Source of the DNA: Lonicera japonica
Taxonomy: Eukaryota; Streptophyta; Magnoliopsida; Dipsacales; Caprifoliaceae
DNA: 64,000 nucleotides
Direction of reading: 5' to 3'
Assembly (NCBI GenBank): GCA_021464415.1
Contig: CM038468.1
Coordinates: 26,309,369 to 26,373,368 of the forward strand
Shown here: piece by piece, positions 1-11,070 of the stretch
How positions within the stretch are numbered: position 1 is the first letter of the stretch
Layout: every line of letters begins with the position of its first letter
Notes under the pieces: model-generated
The model's database searches: none
What the model was told of the DNA's origin: nothing
The model's input: only the letters and a program-made list of their open reading frames with translations
Position numbers and translations under genes: made by a program

Positions 1-346
1 GGGTGGTGCCGGATGGACGATGGTGTGTGAAAGTGTCAAACTGTGAATGAGATGAAGTGGTTGCAGGTTGCGGTTGCTGCTGTGGATTTCTCTCTCTACT
101 TCAGATCTTAAATATATAGTTAATAGTTTTACACTTTTCTTATATATATATATATATGTACAGCAGCAGCAGCAACTATACTACAACAAAACTTTATATA
201 TATATATATGTACCATATATTAATATATATATATATATATGCACCATATGCATATGTGTGGCCAACAAAATTGACAGACTGCATCATATTGGCATTTTTG
301 AGACAGGCACATCATACAACACTAATTAATAGCCAAATTAATATAT
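1..346. other. AT-rich non-coding DNA with TA microsatellites
   Basis: No gene is seen here. The stretch holds TA dinucleotide runs (about 145-157, 196-210 and 222-240) and a short CAG run near 163-172. It may belong to the hAT-like insertion whose right end is at 538, but the left boundary of that insertion is not visible. Confidence 0.6.
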
Positions 347-538
347 TAAAATTATGGTCGGTCGGTTCGGTTTAAACCGAGCCTCCCAAAATGCATACCG
401 TAACCGTTACCGATTTTGGTCGGTTACCGGCCGTTCGGTTACCGATCAAGTCGGTTTTTGAGTTTTCGGTTACCGTTCAATTCGGTTCGGTCGGTTTTCG
501 GTCGGTATTCGATTTGCGGTAAGAAAATGCCACCCCTA
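347..538. mobile_element. hAT-like non-autonomous element end inserted in a copia gag
   Basis: The stretch is full of repeated CGGTT/GGTCGGT words and ends, read on the minus strand, with TAGGGGTGGCA at 538. That resembles the terminus of many plant hAT-type non-autonomous elements. The adjoining sequence from 539 upward is copia gag in continuous frame, so the junction is sharp. The other end and the 8-bp target duplication were not found inside the window, so the assignment rests on one terminus and the CGGT-rich subterminal sequence. Confidence 0.5.
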
Positions 539-540
539 CT

Positions 541-1035
541 CACAGCCGTGACAGTAGCATTCCAGCTTTCTGGTAGAGAGGACAAAAGTACCAATGCTCG
601 TATTTCTTCATCGAATTTAATTCCAACTGAACTCAACTAGGTTATAACTGTGTTGAGTTCATTGAGATGTTGAGCTACCGATGCGCCTTCTGTCATCCGC
701 AAATTGAACAAACGCCTCATCAAGTGCACTTTGTTTGAGGCCGATGCCTTTTCATACATACTGGAGAGAGCTGCCATAAGACCCGCCGTGGTCTTTTCCT
801 TTGCTATGTTGAAAGCAACATTGCGGGATAACGTCAATCGAATAACTCCGAGGGCTTGTCTGTCTAGAAGATTCCAATCTTCTTCCTTTATAGCCTCTGG
901 TTTCTTCCTTGTGAGAGGTTGATACAGATTTCTTTGATATAGATAATCCTCTATCTTCATTTTCCAAAACCCAAAATCTGTGCCATCGAATTTCTCGAGT
1001 TTCACCTTCCCTTCATTTGCGGCCATCGCTCCCAC
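541..1035 (-). pseudogene. Ty1/copia gag fragment (TNT1-like), nonsense-mutated
   Basis: Translation from the ATG at 1035 gives a typical copia gag N-terminus (KLEKFDGTDFGFWKMKIEDY) and the following helical region (SMYEKASASNKVHLMRRLFN). An in-frame TAG at 637-639 replaces the usual Gln before LSSVGIKFDEEIRALVLLSS, and the frame then continues to the GLPESWNA-like block (LPESWNATVTAV). It is cut at 538 by a hAT-like end, so the zinc knuckle and everything downstream are missing. It lies about 180 bp downstream, in minus-strand sense, of a copia primer site and LTR, so it is the remains of that element's gag. Not functional. Confidence 0.85.
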
Positions 1036-1204
1036 TCAAATCTGACTTCTTCCGGATCGTTTCTGACTATTTCTGCGAACCACCGTGCATTAGAACACCT
1101 CCGTCCACAAACCGATATCGTCGACAAAATTTTACTATTCACGAAATTCACTATTCACATGAATAGTAACCTTGCAGAAAATTGACAGAAATCACCAAAA
1201 AATC

Positions 1205-1215
1205 CTCTAATACCA
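1205..1215 (-). other. copia primer-binding site
   Basis: On the minus strand, TGGTATTAGAG follows the LTR end after a few bases. It matches the usual copia primer site for initiator tRNA-Met (TGGTATCAGAG) with one change. It fixes the LTR at 1218-1857 as the 5' LTR of a minus-strand element. Confidence 0.75.
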
Positions 1216-1217
1216 GT

Positions 1218-1857
1218 TGTTGGGAACAAACTAGATGCTACTAGTTTCCAAGTGGGATCTTGGGATATAAATGACAAAAGAAATTGCACAATAAAATTAT
1301 TTGGCACAACAATATACCAATCTCACAACACAAAGAATTACGTGGTATCGGCAAATTGCCACTAATCCACAGAGCGCACCAAATTCACTATATCAAAAAA
1401 GTGGTTTACAAGACTGGTCAACAGACCTATACACTCACACTGTGTTTCTCTCAATACTCAAAAATAGACACTGCAATTTTTCTCACCTAGAAAATTGCTT
1501 CTATTTTTCTCACTCTACACTCTGAAAAATTAGAAACTGCAAAGCTCTCACCTAGACACTTCACTTCTAATTTTTTCTCTATACTCTCTCTTTTGCTCTC
1601 TTCTTAATGTAGAGCTCTTGTTGTTGATAATAAAATGCATACAAGTCCCCCCTATTTATACACCAACAAGCATCCACCAATCTTGAAATTTTACATCCTT
1701 AGTTTGCATATTTTGAAAAAATTTCACCAAACCATTCAAAAAATTAACATTTTCTAGAATGTGTAGAAAATTGGCCATTTGAATTTTTCTCCTATTTTAG
1801 AAAAATATTGACCATTGAATATTTGTTTGATTTTTAGTTTTTCTTCATTTTCTAACA
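1218..1857 (-). mobile_element. 5' LTR of a minus-strand copia element
   Basis: The minus-strand sequence begins TGTTAGAAAATG and ends CCCAACA, so it has the TG...CA boundaries of an LTR (640 bp). A TATA box (TATAAATA) lies near 1652-1660, read on the minus strand. A copia primer site and gag follow directly. The sequence on the other side (from 1865) is pol of a different copia element, so this LTR entered an older copia copy. No 3' LTR is in the window. Confidence 0.75.
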
Positions 1858-1864
1858 GATATAA

Positions 1865-2560
1865 GGAGTATCTGAAGAATTAGATTGTGCTGGTAAGGAA
1901 TAATTTGAGACATGAGAACAATAATAATCGAACATCCACGCAGGTGGCTTACAATTACGTAAAGGACGTGAAGATTGATTTTCTAATTGATGTTGAGAAG
2001 AGGAAATTGCCTGAGATATATCTGAATGAGAAGAAACATCGAGAGAAGAAGATGGATGTAATGATAATAAATTACATCACGTGAAGTTATAATTTTTCAT
2101 GAAGCAAGACCATAAACACGATATCCTTTTTTAGCATACAGATAACCAACAAATATACCCGGTTTAGCACGTTGATCGAACTTACTTTTACTATGGATAT
2201 TCCTCACGAAACATAGACAACCAAAGATCCTCGTATTAGAATAAATGGGCTTGGAATTGAAAAGCAATTCATGTGGTGATTTACCCAACAACATAAGTGT
2301 AGGAATTTTGTTGATGAGATATGCAGCGATTAAAATACATTCACCCCACCCCAAAATTGCAAAGGCAAATTGGCTTGAAAGCGTAAGGCACGAGCTACAT
2401 CTAATAAATGTCATTGCTTACGCTCAACTATCCCATTTTATTTAGGGGTATTAGCGTTGCTTCGTTGATGGAAAACACCATAAGAATTAAAAAAAATGAA
2501 GTCCATGAGATAAAAATTATGTCCCAGTATCTGAACGTACAACCTGAATTTGAGAAAGAA
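1865..2560 (-). pseudogene. older Ty1/copia integrase to RT-linker fragment
   Basis: Pieces on the minus strand read as copia integrase. They include a VRSDTGT block with the second catalytic Asp near 2540, the NGIVERK block with the catalytic Glu near 2430, and ECILIAAYLINKIPT and GKSPHELLF followed by the GYRVYGL block. Downstream comes an integrase-RT linker of the type RPLRN-KPPAW. Several frameshifts and stops break the reading frame. The fragment ends where the younger copia LTR begins. Confidence 0.85.
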
Positions 2561-3149
2561 ATTAATCACCCCACCTGAAAATCAACTCTACTTTTACACT
2601 TCCCAAAAAAAACTTAACTTTACTTTTTCTCTCTAGAAAAACTTTTAAAACACCATAACTTTAAATTCAAAAATCAAAATTAAATTAAAAATATAAAACA
2701 TACTCGTCGAGATCTATAAAACAAGATCCATTTTGACTATTTTTTGAAATTTTTTTATGAGATTTTTAATTGATTGAAAAAACTCAAAAAAAACCAAATT
2801 TACTTTTCAACATACTTCTAAATTCCACCAAACACTATATTTTAAAAATTCAACTTAAAAACTCAACTCAAAACATCCACCAAACAGGCCCTAAACATTT
2901 TTGCATAGGGTTGGAAGATGATGATGGAGAAATAAGAGATGCACATGAAAGATAGAGAGATGGAGGAAATCAGGAAGATGATAAGAGTAGCTTTCCCCAA
3001 CTCATTAATTACTGACCTCCATTACCAATACAAAACCCAAACAAGACCATTAGAAAAGGAGGAACTCTACAAAAGGAAGCAAATATTCTGATTAACAGCA
3101 ATGGAAAGGATGCAACAGATGAAGAGAAGGGATATGTCAGATTTTTTGG
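2561..3149. other. A-rich non-coding DNA with TE-like end
   Basis: No gene is visible. The sequence is poor in G and contains CACCAAACAGGCCCTA near 2878-2893, a word common at the ends of plant MITEs. No matching inverted end was found. Confidence 0.4.
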
Positions 3150-3159
3150 GTTTGTTTTT

Positions 3160-3370
3160 AGAGGCAAATTGACATAAGTACCCCAATTATATAAAGCATT
3201 TACAAGTTTTTTAACAGGTTTAGTAAAACCAAACACGATTTATTAATAATTTGTTTTAAACGAGTGAACTCATTAGTAACCCGAATTCGTTAAACGCTTT
3301 ACATGTTAATTTATAATTTCATGTTGGACTATCATGTATTTGTGATTTGAATATCACATATATCTATCTG
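3160..3370. repeat. fragment of a dispersed repeat also present at 34.3-34.5 kb
   Basis: The run from about 3255 to 3335 (AACCCGAATTCGTTAA, then TTAATTTATAAT and TTCATGTTGG) matches the run at 34430-34500 in order and spacing (AACTTATAAT there). Both appear to be ends of one non-autonomous family. The copy at 34 kb lies inside a hAT transposase remnant. No coding sequence is seen. Confidence 0.6.
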
Positions 3371-3549
3371 TTCACCGTATATCAAGAGAAATCTCATTAA
3401 CTGTAAGTGGGTCATTAATCTCCCTCTTCCATTGTATCTAGTCGAACCCTTCTCCATGCTCTCCCAAATTAAGCATTTTAATTTGAAGCTAATTCTGAAA
3501 AAAGTCTCTTACAAAAGTTAGTTTGAACTTTCAACCCAACTCATATTTA

Positions 3550-4193
3550 TGGCTCGTTTGGTTCAAGATTTAAACCATTCCGGGAATGCTAAATTCCATT
3601 CCGAAATGATTCTCGCGTTTGATTCAAGTTTTAAGTCCGGAATAAATGATTCCAGGAACAAACCTTTCCTCTCATGTTCTCCCATTTAAATCATAAGGAA
3701 TAAACCATTACCAATGGGCATCTTTGTTAATTTTTTATGTTAGGACTAAAATAATTCTCTTCCTTATGAATAAATAATTCTTTTTCCATCTGTGTATGAA
3801 AATATTGTTTGGAACTTTTTTTTTAGTTACGCTATTGCACAAAAATGAAAAAAAAAATTATTTGGAACTTTTTTCTTTTCTTTTTTCCTGTTGGAAATTT
3901 TTTTTTAATTACAAAAATTATAATTTTTGTAGGATAGTTATTAGCTAGGCATGTATAATTTTTGTAATTTATTATAGTAATTGTCTCTTTTGAAAAATTA
4001 GTAGGAGATGTCTTCTCATCTTATAAAAAGAATAATATTTTTGTAATTAATACTTTATTCTATTCATATTCCCGCTTAAACCAAACATCGGCATGGCATC
4101 CTAGATGTCAGAAAAAAAAAAAAAAACTATTCAGGAATCAAGTTTGCCTATTCCATATCCATTCTATTCCCAAAACTCGAACCAAACGAGCCC
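3550..4193. mobile_element. Tourist-like (PIF/Harbinger) MITE
   Basis: The left end is TGGCTCGTTTGGTTC and the right end is GAACCAAACGAGCCC, near-perfect inverted repeats. TTA flanks both ends (3547-3549 and 4194-4196), the TWA-type target duplication of the PIF/Harbinger group. The interior is AT-rich and non-coding. Related ends occur near 12357, 12810 and 21194. Confidence 0.85.
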
Positions 4194-4196
4194 TTA

Positions 4197-4625
4197 AAGT
4201 AAATACACAACACAAATTAAAATTCAAATCACACACTAAAAGTTTTAAAAAATTCAAATTACAATATACAGCTTCAGGTGGTGTAGTGTAACTTACGTAT
4301 GGGTATTTTAGTCATTTATGCATTTCTGTTAACAGCGTGCTTTGCCGATGCCATCAAATTTGCTTTTGCTTGTTGGTGAATGTTTTTTTTCTTAATTTCC
4401 CCGTATTTATTTCTTGTCTGATTACTAGTAGTGCATGATTTTAATTGCTGTAACATAGTTGTTTAATTTCTTTCTAGATCCTTGGCTTGCGTGAATTAGT
4501 TTAAAGCTGCTTTAGCACAACAATTATTCTTCCACCAAACAACTCAAACCCAAACTACGAGTCCTTTTACATTTCTTTTTTTCTTTTTCTTTTTTTTTAG
4601 GGTGGGGGAGGGGAGGGGGTGTATA
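4197..4625. other. AT-rich intergenic DNA
   Basis: No open reading frame of note or RNA gene was seen. It contains a G-rich run near 4600-4620 next to the fold-back element. Confidence 0.5.
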
Positions 4626-4805
4626 CGAGTAGAAATTGTTAACCTTCCTTTAAAGAGGGCCATGGTGACTCTTACATTTAATTGGTGGATGGAATAAAAG
4701 AATAATAAAATAGTTTGGTGAGCTCCACATTTTTATTACATCCACCAATCAAATGCAAGCGTCATCATGAACCTCTTTAGAGGATGGTTAACAAATTCCT
4801 ACTCG
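4626..4805. mobile_element. fold-back MITE about 1.1 kb upstream of the glycosyltransferase gene
   Basis: The two halves are inverted copies over roughly 75 bp each. The left arm starts CGAGTAGAAATTGTTAACC. The right arm, read in reverse complement, starts CGAGTAGGAATTTGTTAACC and continues with the CTTTAAAGAGG/CTCTAAAGAGG and TTGGTGGATG blocks. A short loop lies around 4700-4715. No clear target duplication was identified. Confidence 0.75.
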
Positions 4806-5936
4806 GGTGATGTAACTGCGGTCAAACTAAATGAATTCTATCAGTAGCTTTCACTTCGTCTCAAATAAGTAGTCCTTTTTTTTACACCTTTAAATTGGTA
4901 GTCTCATTTTTTATTTTAAAATATTTTAAAGTGGTAATCTCATCTTTTTAAAACATAATCAACATATCAAATTTTATATTAAGAAGTAAATTATTTCTAA
5001 ATCATTAATAATGTTAAAATTAGTATTTCTTTAAACAGCTCAAAAAATAAAATAAAACTATCAAGTTAAAAATATTACTAATATATATCTTCAGAAAGTA
5101 TTAAAATCAAACATAAATTTTTTTAATTTTGCAACAGAAGTGTGCTCCTATTTCTCCCTTCCCCACTAATGGCCAAATGAACCAAACTTGTAAACGGAAT
5201 AGACAAGACAAAATAAATATTAATATACATATATATACTTTAAACAGATAGACAAAAAAAAAAGTTAATAAAAGCCAAAAGGTTGTGTTGTCATTGCTGA
5301 CGACATTGTGTTATTATTTTTTACTTTTTTTGTGTTATTATCCACATTGAAAGGGACAAAAGCACTTGAACATGGTATAAACTGGTAAAATAAGTAAAGA
5401 GTTTTAAGTATATATTGATACTTAAACGTTTGGCGGCGGCATATTTTTTCACCCTTAAACGTTTATCACTCATTCGACCCTCTCTAAAGTTAATATGTCC
5501 AGCACATAATAAGAAATTTAGCCAAACTTAATTTTATCATACACATATTTTACAAAAAAGTGTTTTATTCTACCAAACTTAACTGTTGAGTGCTTCAGTA
5601 AAATATATATATATATATAGATAGATAGATCTTACTCATTACGGATGCTCTACCACAGTTAATCATATGAAATTTACAAATCAAAGACTTGTTGCCTATA
5701 CCAATCTCCATTGACAACAAACCAAAAAAACACCAATCATACAAATTTGTTTATCAAGCTAAACAAACAAACTAGAAAACTACTTGCCACCACTGCGTAA
5801 CTCCAAACGTCATGTATATATCTATATATATCCCTACACCCCCATGCACCTCTCATGCATACCCCATCCATACATCTCTCTCACACAAACACCTCGTCTC
5901 TCCAAAAGACAAAATCTCTCTCATATACTAAAAGAC
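4806..5936 (+). promoter_or_regulatory. upstream region of the glycosyltransferase gene
   Basis: AT-rich non-coding sequence containing the presumed promoter. TATATATC-type TATA candidates lie at about 5815-5830, roughly 110 bp before the chosen ATG. CT-rich leader sequence (5865-5925) precedes the start, as in many plant 5' UTRs. An in-frame ATG at 5784 would add 51 residues unlike any UGT N-terminus, so it is probably not used. Confidence 0.4.
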
Positions 5937-7325
5937 ATGGCCGGCCCTCGTGTCCTTCTAGTGACATTTCCGGGGCAGGGGCACATAAACCCATCCCTCC
6001 AATTCGCCAAGCGCCTCATCAAAATGGGTGTCGAGGTCACCTTCTCCACCAGCCAATCGGCTATTAATCATATAGCCAAAACCAAAACCGAAACTACAAT
6101 CCCACAAGGCCTAACCCTCTCTCCCTTCTTCGACAGCTACGAAAACGGCATACAGCCTGGTGTAGACGTTGAAGACTACATATCCAAGGTCAAAAACCAT
6201 GGTTCACAACACATAGCCAAACTTATTACCACCAGTGCAACCGAAGGCAAACCTTTCACCCAAGTGGTCTACACCACCCTAATTCCTTGGGCAGGTCGAG
6301 TGGCTCATCGTCTATGTATGCCATGTACCCTTCTTTGGATCCAACCAGCCACCATTTTTGACATCTATTACTATTACTTCAATGGGTATGGTGATGTTAT
6401 TAGTAAAAGTGATAATGACCCCTCGTCTTCAATTCAATTACCAGGATTTCCACCCCTCACTAGCCATGACCTTCCATCTTTCCTTCTTTCCTCAGACACA
6501 TATAACTTTGCTCTCCCATCTTTCAAAGAACAATTTGATATCATTGAGGAAGAAACTAACCCTAATATACTCGTAAACACTTTCGACACGTTAGAGTTCG
6601 AATTCCTAAGAAATATAGAGAAGCTCAAAATGAAGGCGATCGGACCGTTGATGCCTTTGGCTTTCTTGGATGGAAAAGACCCTTCGGACAAATCATTCAG
6701 TGGAGATCTCTTCCAAAAATCAAGAAACTACATTGAATGGTTGGATTCAAAAACCGAATCATCGGTCATTTACATATCATTCGGAAGCATCTCAGTATTA
6801 TCAAGTAAACAAATTGAAGAGATCGGGCAGGGGTTGCTTCAAAGCCACCGACCATTCTTGTGGGTGATAAGAGAAGATAGGACCGGGCAGAAAAAACAAG
6901 AAGACGAGATGAATTTTAGTGACGAGTTGAAAGAATTAGGGATGATAGTGCCGTGGTGCTCGCAAGTGGAGGTTCTATCGCATAAATCAGTCGGGTGTTT
7001 TGTGACGCACTGTGGATGGAACTCGACACTGGAGAGCATGACATGTGGGATACCAATGGTGGCATTCCCTCAGTGGACGGATCAAACGACAAATGCGAAG
7101 CTTATTGAGGATGTGTGGAAGACAGGGGTGAGAGTGAAGCCAAATGAAGAAGGGATAGTGGAGAGGAATGAGATGAAGGAGTGCATAGAAATGGTGATGG
7201 GAGATGGACAGAGAGGAGATGAAGTGAGAAAGAATGCTAAGAAATGGAAGGATTTGGCAAAGGAAGCTGTGGAAGAAGGTGGATCTTCACGTTTGAATCT
7301 AAAGGCTTTTGTAGATGAGATTTGA
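5937..7325 (+). CDS. UDP-glucosyltransferase, UGT75-like
   Basis: An intact, intronless ORF of 462 codons encodes a family-1 plant glycosyltransferase. The N-terminus carries the acceptor-side motif FPGQGHINPS with the catalytic His at residue 16. The 44-residue PSPG box runs from Trp340 to Gln383, with HCGWNS in the centre. Trp at box position 22 and Gln at position 44 are the residues usually linked to UDP-glucose use. ATG 5937 was chosen because it places VLLVTFPGQGH at the normal distance from the N-terminus. Overall pattern and length fit clade L / UGT75, which includes anthocyanin 5-O-, crocetin and hormone-ester glucosyltransferases. The acceptor cannot be told from sequence. The enzyme is expected in the cytosol. 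It is the only UGT in the window, with no visible pathway partners. Confidence 0.93.
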   Translation: MAGPRVLLVTFPGQGHINPSLQFAKRLIKMGVEVTFSTSQSAINHIAKTKTETTIPQGLTLSPFFDSYENGIQPGVDVEDYISKVKNHGSQHIAKLITTSATEGKPFTQVVYTTLIPWAGRVAHRLCMPCTLLWIQPATIFDIYYYYFNGYGDVISKSDNDPSSSIQLPGFPPLTSHDLPSFLLSSDTYNFALPSFKEQFDIIEEETNPNILVNTFDTLEFEFLRNIEKLKMKAIGPLMPLAFLDGKDPSDKSFSGDLFQKSRNYIEWLDSKTESSVIYISFGSISVLSSKQIEEIGQGLLQSHRPFLWVIREDRTGQKKQEDEMNFSDELKELGMIVPWCSQVEVLSHKSVGCFVTHCGWNSTLESMTCGIPMVAFPQWTDQTTNAKLIEDVWKTGVRVKPNEEGIVERNEMKECIEMVMGDGQRGDEVRKNAKKWKDLAKEAVEEGGSSRLNLKAFVDEI

Positions 7326-8379
7326 GAGGTCTATTGTTGGTAGTTTGTTCTTGTGGAGTACAATGAATTATTGAATTCAACTGTACATCAATTATTGGCC
7401 ATTGGGTTATGTGAGACTTTAGTGTAGTGTTTTGTTTTGTGTAAAATTCACATCAATCACATGGGAAGGATTAATGCTTATTTTTTTGATAAGGACGTGA
7501 TAGGACTATAGGAGTATCTTTTACTTTTCTTGTTTCTTTTATTTTTGATGAGGATATGCAATAGGATAGTTATTTTGTTTGTTTCTTACTACTTAAGTAA
7601 ATAATAGATTAAGATAGTATTTGGCTGTTCGCTAATCCGTAAAATACGTGCACGGTTTTAATCGGGCAACTAAATCATAGAAAATTCTAGTACAACTTGC
7701 GTTAACTCAATGGCAGTGAATTTATCATCAAGAAATACAATAGATTATTAAAGAAATTAACTTGCCTGCAAATGCAGATTCTCCTTATCTACAACTCACA
7801 GTATATCAGTTGCCACCAACAAGGAATCCAGAGACTAGTCTAAATGTTGTCAATGTAAATAGTAAAAACCAAATCAGCGCAATACACAGAACACGACAAG
7901 TACAAATATTTTGCCGCAATGATGAATAGTGTCATAAGCACGGTCATTTACAACATGGATAGTGCGTAGACAGGTGATTCTCTGTAAACATAGATATATA
8001 TGGGCAAAATTTGTAACCCGGATACTATGCACAAACATAAATATTAATTATGTATAAATGTAATTACTAATGTAGGAAGCATGCTTATACCTAATGTAGA
8101 TGTTTCATTCCTGGATCTATTACTAGTAGGGCTGTTGGGAAGTCGTCCCACAGGGCTCAACAAAATAACCTCGACCTATACGATGAAGATGACAGACAAG
8201 TCATTATAAGGACAAACACGCAGTACCTATATGGATGTTCAATTTTTCATCACTTCAGAGTAGAGTTGGAAATTCTGAACCGTTGTATTAAAGTTTGACG
8301 ATTCACAATCTAACTCCTCGCTAGAGTCTAGAAGAATATATTCAGTCTGATAATGATTCGTCTAAATAGAACTGAGAAC
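7326..8379. other. intergenic DNA after the glycosyltransferase gene
   Basis: The first 150 bp is probably the 3' UTR. AATGAATTATTGAA near 7361 may serve as a weak poly(A) element. No other gene was recognised on either strand. Confidence 0.5.
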
Positions 8380-9835
8380 TCAAAATCTGAACCATCAAGC
8401 TTAAATCTAATATTAGTTTTCCGACTCTACTCTAAAGTGATTTTCCACACACAAATAATTATCAGTTCAAGACAAAATCAACGCCCGAGAAACATGAAAA
8501 ATCTTCTCACTAGGAAAGTGCCTAGACCCCTTGACTCTATTGTACACTGCTCTGAGTCTCATAACAAGAAGTTATATAAAATTTCCTGCCCTATGTTTGG
8601 ATCTTAGAAAAAAGCGGAAAGGAGATAACATACTGGAGTGTACAATTAATATGGGGTCAAAGTATCTAATAAATCTCGGATATGAGGCCCGAGTATTTGA
8701 AAAGTATGTGACATTTGCTAGATATTAAAAACCTTTTGTTCGAATTTTAAGTACATTTAACACGAATCAGATACTTAGTTGTGAAGAATCGGTTTTTCAT
8801 ATGGACAACTACATGAATATCCTCCTTGTAGAAGTATTTGAGCCTACATGGGTTTGCTTCCCCTTGGATCCTCTAAGTCCTTTGTCAACCTATCAAAAAG
8901 GAAAATAGAAAACAAACACAGGTGGTGTCAACTCCATAACAGAATGACAGGGGCGAAAAAATAATAAAATATCAAATTTGAACTCGCCAAGAAAGAAAAT
9001 ACAAGAGATAAATGAAATCTATTGTGAAAAGAATTCAGACACATGTAAAAATAGCATCCAACATAATGCTCTACTCCACATTTTCTTCATCCCTGTTCTA
9101 CAATTTAGTGGTCTACTCGTCGAACATGAATGTTAATTATAATATCCAAAAAAAAAAAATCCTTCAATCAATAACTACCAGAGAACAACCTAAGTATACC
9201 TTCTAAAACATAAGCATGGTTTATTACTTGTGACCAATTGAGGAGGGGTTTGACTTTGCCTTGTATTTCCTAATCCTTAGACCTTGCCCTCAAGTGATCA
9301 TGTGAAAAAAGGGAGCCATGACTTATAAATTTTTATGTAATGCTATCGACTTAGTTTATGTGATCCTTTGAGATACATACCGAGTTCCAGGGAGCGTCCT
9401 AAGATTCAAGAAAACAGGTGGGGTAAGTCCAAATGTCCAATTTCGACAACTAAACAAGGGGCAAAAAATGCACATCTTAATAATATTACAGGCAAAATAT
9501 GTACAGAGTAAATACAATTAATTACCTCGGTGATCTTCCTCTTGACAGACTCATATGTACTAGGACTTCTCCGGCGCCTTCGTGGTTTTGCCAAGCATAA
9601 ATCCGCATTGCATATTTTGAACCAGCACTAACAAAGATCTTGTAACCCATCTCCATCAACTGAAAAGCTCTCATTGAGACAGCCATCATGTTCCAAATCA
9701 ACCGACGACCTCAGCCCCCAATATCCTCTTCTTCCATTAGAGGCAAAATTAAGCAGCACGTGGTTGAGTAGATTAAATGCCTCATCACAAGTGGGCCTGT
9801 TAGACAAGTAAGCAATTATAAAGAAGTGCACAATA
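8380..9835 (-). pseudogene. partial, decayed tandem copy of the FAN1 3' half
   Basis: Three blocks match the intact gene next door in the same order. 8500-8600 resembles the FAN1 3' flank at 10420-10500. 9060-9140 resembles the start of exon 14 (shared CTTCATCCCTG and ACA(G/A)TTTA(A/G)TGGTCT words). 9538-9800 resembles exon 13: LLNHVLLNFASNGRRGYWGL against LLKRLLLNFTSDRRRGYWTL in the gene. The exon 13 copy has a stop where the gene reads DPYVRAG. Most of exon 14 and the VRR-NUC exon 15 are missing. It cannot make a nuclease. Confidence 0.75.
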
Positions 9836-10623
9836 ATGAGATATATCTATACAGAGAACTAAAGAGAGATTCACTCTCTTTTATAAAAAAGAAGGGATGT
9901 CCATTTAAAGGGATAAATAAATGAATTTGTTCTTTTTCACTAAAATTTTAAGATATGATCTATTAATAAATCAGATCCCCTAAATTTCATTAAAAACAAT
10001 ATGATTCTAGAAATGGGTGTAATGCAAAAATTGATATATATGTGCATATTTGACCATTGAAGTTTTTTATGATCATCTCACCCACTTCTAGATTGAATTT
10101 TTTGATGAGATATGGTGAAGCTGATATACTCCTCACATACATCATCTCTACAAATTTTCATAAAAGATTTCATCTATTTACCCCTCTGGGTCTCCAAATG
10201 GACGTCCCATCTTTTTGTAAAAGAGAGGGAATCCTCTGCAGAGCCTAGCTCTATATATACATAGAAGTTCATTACAAGCAAGAAAATAGAAGTGCAATGG
10301 GAACGTATACAACAGCAGTCTCTTCATAGGCCACCAGCAAAACCAATATTTTACATATAAAATGACAGTTCCCCAAAATTTCAACAAATGCAAAATTACA
10401 ACATCAATAAAATCCTCAGGAGGAAGGCGCCTACACACCTTGACTTGCACGGTGAGTAGTGGCTAGTGTCCTAACAACAAGCTATTGGCAAAAACACATG
10501 CCTTCAAATCTTGCAAACTTAAAACGAAAAAATGTACTAGAATTTACAATAAAATATATAAAAAATTATTAAAAATTTAAAATTTCCTCTCATTTTTCTT
10601 TGTACTTTCCTAATTATCGAACT
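9836..10623. other. FAN1 3' flank and AT-rich spacer
   Basis: No coding sequence is seen. On the minus strand the stretch from 10623 down should contain the FAN1 3' UTR. The part at 10420-10500 is duplicated at 8500-8600. Confidence 0.45.
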
Positions 10624-11070
10624 TCATATAGATACTGGAGCTGGACTGACTCTGCAAACTTCAGCATTGAAGCCAGAATCCATTAGAAAGAGAAGCCAAG
10701 CCCGCTGCTGCTCTGACAGACGGTCCCGGGGCCCTTTAACTTCCACGAGCTTGGCCTCACCACTGTAATCTCCATGAAAACGCCACAACAATAGATCGGG
10801 CATTCCACTAGACCAGCTCCGGTAATCTTGAGCCAGGTGGCGGCAGATCAAAGCCAGACATGGCCCACGCACACAAGATACGACGACTCGAAGATCGGTC
10901 AATGAATGCCTATCCCAGTTAACTCCTCGACATGCTGTTCCTCGATTTGCTTCCCACGAGGTAATGATGATCTCTTCAGCCATTCCTTCCTGAATCTTTT
11001 GTAGTACAGGCTCTATAATGCTCTTCCTTACTTCATAGAAGCTGTCAGTCTCCATATCCAAGGGTGCCAT
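10624..11070 (-). other. FAN1: FAN1 exon 15, VRR-NUC nuclease domain
   Basis: This last exon encodes 148 residues holding the catalytic core: WSSGMPDLLLWRF (Asp) followed by EAKLVEVKGPRD (Glu and Lys). The region CRGVNWDRHSL before it is also typical of FAN1. The exon ends in TGA at 10624-10626. Confidence 0.95.

Noticed and set aside
4424..4433. CTAGTAGTG as a possible CACTA right end for the element at 40972
   Set aside because: It is 36 kb away on the wrong side, with no subterminal repeats, so it is a chance match.
5784..5936. In-frame upstream ATG extending the glycosyltransferase by 51 residues
   Set aside because: The added residues come from AT- and CT-rich leader sequence and do not resemble a UGT N-terminus. 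ATG 5937 gives the normal spacing to FPGQGH.
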